From: Oscillospiraceae bacterium
GTDB taxonomy: Bacteria; Bacillota_A; Clostridia; Oscillospirales; Oscillospiraceae
Length of the DNA: 48,262 nucleotides
Assembly (NCBI GenBank): GCA_017398105.1
Contig: JAFQHF010000013.1
Coordinates: forward strand, 1-48,262
Direction: 5' to 3'
In this document: piece by piece, positions 1-6,864 of the stretch
Position numbering within the stretch: the first letter of the stretch is position 1
Layout: each line of letters starts with the position of its first letter
Program-made: the position numbers and the translations under genes
Notes under the pieces: generated by a model
What the model was told of the DNA's origin: nothing
The model's database searches: none
What the model saw: only the letters and a program-made list of their open reading frames with translations

Positions 1-29
1 TATGCGAATACGTAAGATTTCTCTGCACA

Positions 30-90
30 ATCCCTCCGTCTCGCCTTACGGCGAGCCACCTCCCTTTACACAAGGGAGGCTTTGGGTGCT
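30..90. repeat. Dispersed palindromic repeat, copy A
   Basis: An intergenic palindromic stretch with two hairpins: one around 40-56 (cgcc...ggcg) and one with arms CCTCCCTT (59-66) and AAGGGAGG (72-79) around TACAC. The core at 60-76 recurs as its exact reverse complement at 48240-48256. Short high-copy palindromes of this kind are common between genes in gut Clostridia. No coding potential is apparent in 1-178. Confidence 0.6.
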
Positions 91-139
91 GTGCATTTTG
101 GTAAACTTTTACGTGTAAATCTACTTTTTTGACAGTCTG

Positions 140-170
140 AAGCGCCGGACAGGTTTTCTGTCCGGCGCTT
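140..170 (-). terminator. Hairpin downstream of the 179-1504 gene
   Basis: Perfect 13-bp stem AAGCGCCGGACAG (140-152) / CTGTCCGGCGCTT (158-170) with a GTTTT loop, just past the stop codon of the minus-strand gene. The position suits a terminator, but there is no T-tract after the stem on the minus strand. It may instead be an mRNA 3'-end stabiliser. Confidence 0.5.
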
Positions 171-178
171 TGCTGTGC

Positions 179-1504
179 TTATTCCATTTCCACAGACTCG
201 GTGGCTCTGGGAGTGGTTTCCTCGGGAGCGGGTCTTGCGGGTCTTTCGGGCTTTTCACTGCCGGGAAGGGTCTCGGCAGGAAGGGTCTCTTCTTCGGGTG
301 CTTCGGTTTCTTCCGTCTGCTCTTCCTCATCTTCCTCATCGGAGCCGGGAACCCAGTCCCAGTCGTAGCAGAAGATATGTCCGCCGATCTCGCCCCAGAC
401 CTTGGTGGTGGCGGGATAGGTGGCAAAGTGCATGACGCTCTTGGGCAGGATGTAGGGGCCGTTCAGGGCGCCCTCCACTGCCATGTACTGTGCCTGATAG
501 GGGGTGGCTTCGTCCAGGAAAGCGGCGCTGCGGAACTGACCCTCGTCAAAAATGACGCCGGACAGGCTGGAGCCGTATTCTCCGGAGGCCAGACGGTTCA
601 GGATCACCTCTGCCACAGCCTGCTGGCCTTCGGCGCATTCGCCCCGGGCTTCCACCCAGACCACCTTTGCCAGAAGCTGTTTTTCCTCTACCGTCAGCTG
701 AATATCCTTGTAGCGGGACTTGGAGCCGTCCTGGTTGGGCAGCTGCTGGGTATAGCGCTCAATATCACTGGGAATATCGTCCTTGTCGTAGGCCCAGGCA
801 CCGTCAAAGCCCCAGCACAGGTCTTCCTCGGTAAAGCCTTCCACGAAGGCCCGCTTCAGATCCCAGCGGTCATAGTTGGGCTCATAGGGGTCGTGCACCA
901 TGATCAGACCATCCTCGGTGATCTCGGTGAGCACCAGGAAATGCTGGGAGTCGGTGAGGATGGACTTGTTGTTCATCAGGATAATGACGATCTTGTCCTT
1001 CTTCAGGGCATCCACAACGAAGTGCCAGTTTTTCAGCTCTTCATAGGGCAGGCCCATGGCCTCGCTGCCCAGAAGCAGCCGCTCGGTGTTGTTTTCCGCC
1101 CGGCCGCCGAAATAATAGGCCAGCTCATTGGGCAGGTATTCGTATCCGGTCAGGTACGTGGCCACCATGGCCAGGGCGGTGACGGAGCAGCCGCCGGAGG
1201 CAACGGTGCCGCTGCCGTACATGGTATCCGGGTAGTCGGTCTGAAAGTACAGGGGAACGGCGTCATATTCCTTCCGCTCATATTCGGCCTCTTCGGTCTG
1301 CACACCGGCCTGCTGGGGAGCAGCGGCGGCATTGGAGCGGGATGTGGTTTTGGATTTGGGCTTGATCTGGATCACAACGGTGGAGGTGCCGCCCTCGTCA
1401 TAGGCGCTGACGGAAGAATCCAGTGCCCTGGCAGGAAAAACGGACAGCTGCACCACGGTGCACAGAACCAAAAGCGTGCTGATCAGCTTGCCAAATGTCT
1501 TCAA
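179..1504 (-). CDS. Secreted C39-like peptidase / SleB-type cell wall hydrolase
   Basis: A 441-residue exported protein. A signal peptide (about residues 1-27, ending FPARA) is followed by a low-complexity stretch and a papain-like C39 family domain (about 90-255). The putative catalytic Cys106 lies in GGCSVTALAMV, with a later His in QHFLVL and an Asp in HDPYEPN. A SleB-type hydrolase domain (about 278-395) follows, with Glu285 in the VEARGE motif. The tail from about 396 is rich in E, T and P. SleB domains cleave peptidoglycan; the C39-like domain could process peptides or cross-links. The start is TTG, supported by AAGGAGG at 1511-1517 six bases upstream. It is divergent from and paralogous to the gene at 1772. 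Domain calls are motif-based and the substrate is unknown. Confidence 0.88.
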   Translation of the reverse strand: MKTFGKLISTLLVLCTVVQLSVFPARALDSSVSAYDEGGTSTVVIQIKPKSKTTSRSNAAAAPQQAGVQTEEAEYERKEYDAVPLYFQTDYPDTMYGSGTVASGGCSVTALAMVATYLTGYEYLPNELAYYFGGRAENNTERLLLGSEAMGLPYEELKNWHFVVDALKKDKIVIILMNNKSILTDSQHFLVLTEITEDGLIMVHDPYEPNYDRWDLKRAFVEGFTEEDLCWGFDGAWAYDKDDIPSDIERYTQQLPNQDGSKSRYKDIQLTVEEKQLLAKVVWVEARGECAEGQQAVAEVILNRLASGEYGSSLSGVIFDEGQFRSAAFLDEATPYQAQYMAVEGALNGPYILPKSVMHFATYPATTKVWGEIGGHIFCYDWDWVPGSDEEDEEEQTEETEAPEEETLPAETLPGSEKPERPARPAPEETTPRATESVEME

Positions 1505-1680
1505 ACGATCCCTCCTTAAAAATTTTTTCAGAAAAATATGTATACGGACGCATTTTCACAATCCAAGTATACAACAAACCTGAAAGAAATTCAAGAGGAA
1601 AAAATTGTAAAAACTCCAGGGTAAATCAGGTATACCTTCTGTTTTTTTCAGAGAAAACAGGCAGAAACTTCCCTTTTCGT

Positions 1681-1709
1681 TTGACATTGCCAATATGCTG
1701 TGATAAAAT
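1681..1709 (+). promoter_or_regulatory. SigA-type promoter of the 1772 gene
   Basis: Perfect -35 TTGACA (1681-1686), 17-bp spacer, -10 TAAAAT (1704-1709). The extended context (tga before and a after the -10) matches the promoter at 2871-2899. Confidence 0.8.
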
Positions 1710-1757
1710 AAGATAGACTATATAGTGGTAAAATTGCGAATTATGTCCATTCGATCC

Positions 1758-1762
1758 GGAGG
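1758..1762 (+). promoter_or_regulatory. Ribosome binding site that favours the GTG start at 1772
   Basis: GGAGG at 1758-1762 directly abuts an in-frame ATG at 1763, too close for normal initiation. The in-frame GTG at 1772 lies nine bases downstream, a usable spacing, so GTG is the more likely start. Confidence 0.55.
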
Positions 1763-1771
1763 ATGAACCGC

Positions 1772-2830
1772 GTGAAACTTTTTCGAGTGTTTACCTGCCT
1801 GTTTCTGGCAGTTTTCCTGGCTTTCGGGTGTATTTCCCCGGCATATGCCGCGGTAAGCCCCGAGGAGGATGTTGTGGAGGCGGAGGAGATTCCCGTCTGG
1901 CAGCAGGTCCCTCAGTATTTCCAGGACGATTATCCCGATGAACCCTACGGCAACAGCACCATCGCAAAGGGCGGCTGTTCCGTTACTTCCCTGGCCATGG
2001 TGGCCACATACCTGACCGGCCATGCGTATTTGCCCGATGAGCTGGCCTATTATTTCGGCGGCCGGGCGGAGAACAATATCCGCCGTCTGGAGCTGGGCAG
2101 CGAGGTGCTGCGGCTTCCCTATGACCGGGCGGAAAACTGGCGGCAGGTCATGCAGGCCCTGCGCGACGGCAAGATCGCCGTGGTGCTGATGAACCATACC
2201 TCCATCTTCACCGACACCCAGCACTTCATTGTGCTGACCGGCCTGAACGAGGAAGGCCGGATCATGATCAACGATCCCTACAAGCCCAATTACAAAAAGT
2301 GGGATCTGAAAAAGGCTCTGGTAGCCGGCTTCGATGAAGGCTCCGTGCTGAAGGGCTACAGCGGCGGCTGGATCTATGATAAGGAACAGATGCCGGACGA
2401 TCCCTTTATCTACACCGAAAACGTGCCCCGCTTTGAAAACCGGGGCATGGAGCAGGAGGAATCCGACCGCCCCCGGTATCCGGATGTGATCGAGCTTTCC
2501 CCTGTGGAGCAGGATCTGCTGGCCCGGGCTGTCTGCGCGGAGGCGGCAGGCGGTGACGGGGAATGCCGTCAGGCCATTGCAGAGCTGATCTTCAACCGGA
2601 TGGTGTCCTCTGCCTATCCCGATGACCTGGAGGGCGTGCTGTCCGATACCAGGCAGTTTGCCGCAGACAGCAAGGCAGCAAGACCCTCTGCTGCGGATTA
2701 TGCAGCTATCGAAAAGGCTCTTGAGGGCCCCTACCTGCTGGAGCAGGGCGTGGTGCGCTTCAGCCAGACCCCGCTGATGGCGGAGGAGTATGCCCAGATC
2801 GGCGGCTTCCACTTCTGCTATGACGAGTGA
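1772..2830 (+). CDS. Secreted C39-like peptidase / SleB-type hydrolase (paralogue)
   Basis: About 352 residues with the same architecture as the divergent 179-1504 gene. The signal peptide (VKLFRVFTCLFLAVFLAF...AYAA) leads into a C39-like domain with Cys69 in GGCSVTSLAMV, QHFIVL and NDPYKPN. The SleB-like domain has Glu257 in VCAEAAGG and the NRM and RQFA motifs. The second paralogue lacks the long N-terminal linker and the E/T/P-rich tail of the first. Its SleB motif is weaker (EAAGG rather than EARGE). A strong promoter lies at 1681-1709. The likely role is peptidoglycan remodelling at the cell surface. Start chosen by RBS spacing; the alternative is ATG 1763. Confidence 0.86.
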   Translation: MKLFRVFTCLFLAVFLAFGCISPAYAAVSPEEDVVEAEEIPVWQQVPQYFQDDYPDEPYGNSTIAKGGCSVTSLAMVATYLTGHAYLPDELAYYFGGRAENNIRRLELGSEVLRLPYDRAENWRQVMQALRDGKIAVVLMNHTSIFTDTQHFIVLTGLNEEGRIMINDPYKPNYKKWDLKKALVAGFDEGSVLKGYSGGWIYDKEQMPDDPFIYTENVPRFENRGMEQEESDRPRYPDVIELSPVEQDLLARAVCAEAAGGDGECRQAIAELIFNRMVSSAYPDDLEGVLSDTRQFAADSKAARPSAADYAAIEKALEGPYLLEQGVVRFSQTPLMAEEYAQIGGFHFCYDE

Positions 2831-2870
2831 TTCCAAAACAAAAAGTTATGCTGAAGGATTTCTGAAAAGC

Positions 2871-2899
2871 TTGCAAAATTGTGTATGATATGATAAAAT
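2871..2899 (+). promoter_or_regulatory. SigA-type promoter of the 2999 gene
   Basis: -35 TTGCAA (2871-2876), 17-bp spacer, -10 TAAAAT (2894-2899). The sequence around the -10 (tgaTAAAATa) is the same as in the 1681-1709 promoter. It leaves a leader of roughly 90 bases before the TTG start at 2999. Confidence 0.75.
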
Positions 2900-2998
2900 A
2901 TAATGTGAAATATTGGGTTTATGCACAAATTTTAGAGAAAAAGACAAGAAAAAGGATGTAAACGGTTACATTTTCCGAAAACACCCCAAGGAGGAGCA

Positions 2999-3856
2999 TT
3001 GAACTTGAACATTTTGAAAAAATCCGCAGCCGCTGCGCTGATCCTGCTGCTGCTTCTGACCGCCATGGTGCCCGCGGTTTATGCCGCAGAGGTTCCCGCC
3101 TCCGAGACCCAGACCGCCGCTGCAGAGCAGACCGTTCCTGCCGAGACTCAGCCTGCCGCCTCCGGCAGCACCTTTGTGCCCAGCACCATCGGCAAGACCC
3201 CCATTGTTTTCAGCGGCAACCGGACGGATTTTTCCGCTCTGCAGGATCTGATGGCGCAGGTCGGCGACCTGAAGGAATTTGACTACACTGCCGAATCCTG
3301 GGCAAATCTGATGTCCGTCATGAAAAAGTGCAACAAGGTGCTCAAGGGCTCCGGCCAGAACGCGGTGAACACGGCCATCAACGACCTGGAGGCCGCCATT
3401 GAGGCCCTGGTGCCTATGAACTACACCGTGCTCCAGGCAGCGCTGGATAACTACGATGCCGTGCTGAAGGAGAATAAGCAGATGCACGAAGCCTGGGTGA
3501 AGCTGGACGAGGCCGTGGTTCTGGCAAAAGAGCAGTTTGCCACCGGCGACCAGAAGGCCGTCAACGAGGCTGCCGACCGGGTCAATGCCCTGCTTGCCGA
3601 GCGGGAAGCCTATGAGGTTCCCGAGACCGAGCCTCAGGTGGTCACCAAGGAAGTCCAGGTGGAGGTGCTCCCCACCGGCGATTTCTGCAACATCCCCCTG
3701 CACCGGGTATGGCCCGTGCTGTTTGCCGTCAGCGGCGTGCTGAATGTGGTGCTGGCCTGCGTGCTGGTGTTCGTCATCAAGCATAAGAACAAGAGCATGG
3801 ACGAGACGCCCCTGGTCAACTACGATATCTACGACGATATGGACGATTATACATAA
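2999..3856 (+). CDS. Membrane-anchored surface protein with helical (FIVAR-like) region
   Basis: 285 residues: signal peptide (about 1-30), a short T/E/A-rich linker, a helical region of about 65-200 with spacing like FIVAR repeats (LMSVMKKCNKVL, AINDLEAAIEALV), and a C-terminal membrane segment at about 237-260. It ends in a basic stop-transfer (KHKNK) and an acidic cytoplasmic tail (YDIYDDMDDYT). The start is TTG with AAGGAGG at 2988-2994; a second in-frame TTG at 3005 is also possible. FIVAR-type helices occur in cell-wall-associated proteins, but the match is by eye. It is likely the first gene of a unit running through 3940 and 5416. Confidence 0.75.
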   Translation: MNLNILKKSAAAALILLLLLTAMVPAVYAAEVPASETQTAAAEQTVPAETQPAASGSTFVPSTIGKTPIVFSGNRTDFSALQDLMAQVGDLKEFDYTAESWANLMSVMKKCNKVLKGSGQNAVNTAINDLEAAIEALVPMNYTVLQAALDNYDAVLKENKQMHEAWVKLDEAVVLAKEQFATGDQKAVNEAADRVNALLAEREAYEVPETEPQVVTKEVQVEVLPTGDFCNIPLHRVWPVLFAVSGVLNVVLACVLVFVIKHKNKSMDETPLVNYDIYDDMDDYT

Positions 3857-3939
3857 TATATAATGTAACAACCCAAGCCTGGACGAAGCCGAAAAATCGT
3901 CCGGGCTATCGGGCTTTTCTGATAGAGGTGTGAAAAACG

Positions 3940-5409
3940 ATGGCAGTGAAGGAACAAACCTGGAAGCGAAAAGAATATGAGACCTGGGACGAGGCGTTCC
4001 GGGGACTGACCCCGGCGGTGCGGCAGCAGTCCGTCCGCGTGGCGGCCTATACCCAGACCCTGTTTGTCCAGGCCTGTGCCAGCTCCTTCGGCACGGCCAC
4101 CCGGGAGGGCGCCGACCGGATGCAGGGCCAGTATGCCGACCTTGCCTACAAGTGCGGCATGTACCATCAGCTGGGTAAGGCTCTGGTTCCCCCGGAATAC
4201 CAGATCTGGATGCCGGACTTTACGGAAGAAGAACAGGCGGTGTATAAGAAGTATACCACCGACGGCCGCCTTCTTGTGGCGGCACTGCAGGACCGGAGCA
4301 TCCGGGCCAGAGAAAAGCGCAGAGGCGAGCTGGTGGAGACCCCCACCCGGAACGTGCCCAACCTGATGATCCGGGAAAGCTGCGAGCAGCACATGGAGCG
4401 CTGGGACGGCACCGGCTATCCCGAGGGCAGACAGGGCAGCAAGATCAGCCCCATCGCCCAGATCGTAGGCATTGCCAAGGAGCTTGACCGCATTGCCTCC
4501 GAGACCAAATCCGAGAACCCCTTCGATGATGCCTACCAGGCTCTGGTTGCCCAGTCCGGAAAAGCCTGGGACCCGGCCCTCATCGAGGTTCTGAAGACCG
4601 CCCGGCCCAAATGCCGCGCGATCTATAATAAGTACATCCACTACACCATGACCCTTCCCAAGACCATTCCCCTGGTTGAAAAGCGGAAGGAACGTCCCAT
4701 GGGCCTTTCTTACCGCCCCATGGTCAGCAATATGGAGGGCGCGGTGGTTGCCTACGAAGCAGTTCCCTGGTTCGGCGGCATCCTGGGCCGTCCCGGCGAG
4801 ACCGAGACCATGGCAGAGCTGGAGCCCATGCTGGTGCGCAAGCAGCTGGTGGAGGATATGTCCTTCTACTTCCTGTATGAAGCCGCCGACGCGGTGCTGC
4901 GCATCGAAAACTGCAAGCTGGACCTGAAAGCTGTGGTGCTGCATATGATGCCCAGCTTCTACCAGCTGAACACCCAGCTGCAGCGGTTCAATCAGCTGTT
5001 CAAGGATCAGCCCATCCCCCGGGAAAAGCTGCTGCTGACCATCACCGAAGAGACCCTGCTGGGCCTGAACAAGGCCAAGACCGAGCTGGTGGAGCGCTAT
5101 CTTCGCAACGGCATCCGCCTGGTGCTGGACGGCTACCACCCCGACAAAATTCCTGCCGACAAGCTGAAGGCCATGGGCTTTACCTACCTGCGTCTGGCCC
5201 CGGAGCTGTACATGAGCCAGGAGACCGCCAATACCATGAATCTTCTCCGGCGTGACGGCTTCACCCTGCTGGGCGGCGGCGCGGACACCCACGATATCGT
5301 GGGCTGGCTGGCTGCCTGCGGCGTAAGCTTTATGAGCGGCACCATCACGGGCGTTCCCGTCAGCGAAAACGAGCTGATCCGGGATTCTCTGGCCCGGGAA
5401 AAAGCGTAA
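3940..5409 (+). CDS. Degenerate HD-GYP + EAL domain protein (putative c-di-GMP receptor)
   Basis: 489 residues, no signal or membrane segment. The N-terminal half resembles an HD-GYP phosphodiesterase. The HD motif reads YHQLGK (His76, Gln77) in place of HDIGK. The HHE region reads HMERWDGTGYP, with GYP kept at 159-161, and the VADxxD motif reads IAKELD. The C-terminal half resembles an EAL domain. The signature is EAV (273-275, in AYEAVPWF), the DDFG motif is LDGYH (Asp397, Gly398), and the IKID lysine is lost. Both active sites therefore look damaged, so a role in binding c-di-GMP or proteins is likelier than hydrolysis. AGAGGTG at 3924-3930 supports the start. It sits just upstream of the secretion locus. 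Confidence 0.8.
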   Translation: MAVKEQTWKRKEYETWDEAFRGLTPAVRQQSVRVAAYTQTLFVQACASSFGTATREGADRMQGQYADLAYKCGMYHQLGKALVPPEYQIWMPDFTEEEQAVYKKYTTDGRLLVAALQDRSIRAREKRRGELVETPTRNVPNLMIRESCEQHMERWDGTGYPEGRQGSKISPIAQIVGIAKELDRIASETKSENPFDDAYQALVAQSGKAWDPALIEVLKTARPKCRAIYNKYIHYTMTLPKTIPLVEKRKERPMGLSYRPMVSNMEGAVVAYEAVPWFGGILGRPGETETMAELEPMLVRKQLVEDMSFYFLYEAADAVLRIENCKLDLKAVVLHMMPSFYQLNTQLQRFNQLFKDQPIPREKLLLTITEETLLGLNKAKTELVERYLRNGIRLVLDGYHPDKIPADKLKAMGFTYLRLAPELYMSQETANTMNLLRRDGFTLLGGGADTHDIVGWLAACGVSFMSGTITGVPVSENELIRDSLAREKA

Positions 5410-5415
5410 CTGCCT

Positions 5416-6651
5416 ATGAAACTGCCAAATTTCTTCAAGCCCAGGCAATATGAACGCCTGGAGGTTTACATGCTGGCGGCGGACAATCCCGTTGGCCGCA
5501 AGCAGCTTCGCCCCTTCTTCAAGCGCAGGCGGAGCAAGGAACTCCTGACAAGAGAGCAGGTCACAGCCATCAAGCTGGGCCGGAAGCTTCTGCGGCAGGA
5601 GATGAAGGCACAGGGCCTGAACAGCCGTGAGGACTTTGAAGTCACGGCCACCAACCTGAACCTGTACTTCGACCGAAAGGGCCTGCTGTGGCCGCTGATC
5701 CTCTGGTTCGGCAGGGGCAACACCCTGGCAAAGGTTCTTGCCTCCACGGTGCTGCTGACCACAGCGGTAACCGTAACGGTGCCGGTGATCAAGGAGATCG
5801 AAAAGATCATCACCCAGACCGTCACCAAAGAGATCGAAAAAGAGATTGAAAAGGACCGCTTCGTCATCGACCTGTCGGAGAATCTGTTCAACGCAGGCTT
5901 TACCCTGGGCGAAACGGAAGCGGATCTGGATGAAAATCCCACCAGCAATCTGATCTGCCCCCCTGCGGTGGGTGTTCCCTGTATCTCCATCAAGGATATC
6001 CCGCCCAATGTGGATACCGTCAAGGACGGTGCCCATCACGATGTATATTTTGCCTACACCTTCTACTGCAAGTACGTCAATACGAAAACCGATGTCCCCA
6101 TCGACTACGACTGGCAGGTCAGCCTGGACGAAGAGAGTAAAAACCTGTCCGAAGCGGTCTGGGTCATGATCTTTGAGGACGGAAAGATGGTCTTCTATGC
6201 CGAACCCGGCGCCGATGGCGCTGCCGAGGCTATTCCCACCTTCGGGGATGATACCCAGGGCTACTTCTCCTTCTCCAAGGGCACCATCGACAGCGACCCC
6301 GGCCACTACAGCGAAGGCTTTGCGGGCCTGATCTCACTGGCCAGGAACCGGGACGATCAGTTCGAGGAGATCCTGACCCAGGATGCCCACAGCTACTACC
6401 GTGTGGTGCCGGAAACCTTCCTGACACCGGAAATTGTTGCCGAAGGCGGACAGACCAATGTCCAGAACGGCGACGTCCACAAATATACGGTGGTCATCTG
6501 GCTGGAGGGTGACGACCCGGAATGCACCAACGACAAGATCGGCGGCCACATCGGCATGGACTTCCACATGCGCCTGAAGGGCGAAGCGGGAGATTCCGAC
6601 ATCGGCGTGGAATCCGGCGACGAAACCACCGCAGCCACCCTGGCACCGTAA
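5416..6651 (+). CDS. Membrane-anchored protein with the WLEG motif of the secreted paralogues
   Basis: 411 residues. A basic cytoplasmic N-terminus (about 1-90) with no cleavable signal is followed by a hydrophobic segment (about 104-126), a charged heptad-like stretch (KEIEKEIEKD) and a large external beta-rich domain. Near the C-terminus it carries IWLEGDDPECTNDKIG, matching IWLEGQDVDC of the 9263 protein and VWLEGQDVDC of the 15595 protein. It could be the membrane anchor or base of the same assembly. The in-frame ATG at 5470 has a better RBS (GGAGG at 5460-5464) than the ATG at 5416, so the true N-terminus may be 18 residues shorter. It begins six bases after the previous stop codon. Confidence 0.78.
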   Translation: MKLPNFFKPRQYERLEVYMLAADNPVGRKQLRPFFKRRRSKELLTREQVTAIKLGRKLLRQEMKAQGLNSREDFEVTATNLNLYFDRKGLLWPLILWFGRGNTLAKVLASTVLLTTAVTVTVPVIKEIEKIITQTVTKEIEKEIEKDRFVIDLSENLFNAGFTLGETEADLDENPTSNLICPPAVGVPCISIKDIPPNVDTVKDGAHHDVYFAYTFYCKYVNTKTDVPIDYDWQVSLDEESKNLSEAVWVMIFEDGKMVFYAEPGADGAAEAIPTFGDDTQGYFSFSKGTIDSDPGHYSEGFAGLISLARNRDDQFEEILTQDAHSYYRVVPETFLTPEIVAEGGQTNVQNGDVHKYTVVIWLEGDDPECTNDKIGGHIGMDFHMRLKGEAGDSDIGVESGDETTAATLAP

Positions 6652-6657
6652 CCTTCC

Positions 6658-6750
6658 CCTCTTCCGTCACGGCTTCGCCGTGCCACCTTCCCCGGAGGGG
6701 AAGGCATAGGCCCTCCCCTTTGGGGAGGGTGCCCCGAAGGGGCGGGAGAG
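6658..6750. repeat. Dispersed palindromic repeat, copy B
   Basis: The gap of about 210 bases before the 6865 gene is filled by GC-rich palindromes: CACGGCttcGCCGTG, CCTTCCCC/GGGGAAGG around 6687-6704, CCCTCCCC (6711-6718) / GGGGAGGG (6722-6729), and GCCCC (6731-6735) / GGGGC (6739-6743). They resemble the repeats at both window ends. They may also end transcription of the upstream unit, though no T-tract follows. Confidence 0.6.
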
Positions 6751-6864
6751 GCAACTACATATGTCCCTTACAAACCCGGCCGCACTCCGCCGGGGGCGTA
6801 AGTTACAGAGCTCCGGCGGGAGCATAAACCGCAATATAAACGAAAGGAACGAAACGAAAAGACA

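Noticed and set aside
3870..3915. Terminator between the 2999 and 3940 genes
   Set aside because: AGCC-GGACGA / TCGTCC-GGCT pairing exists but has a mismatch and no clean T-tract; the genes may well be co-transcribed.
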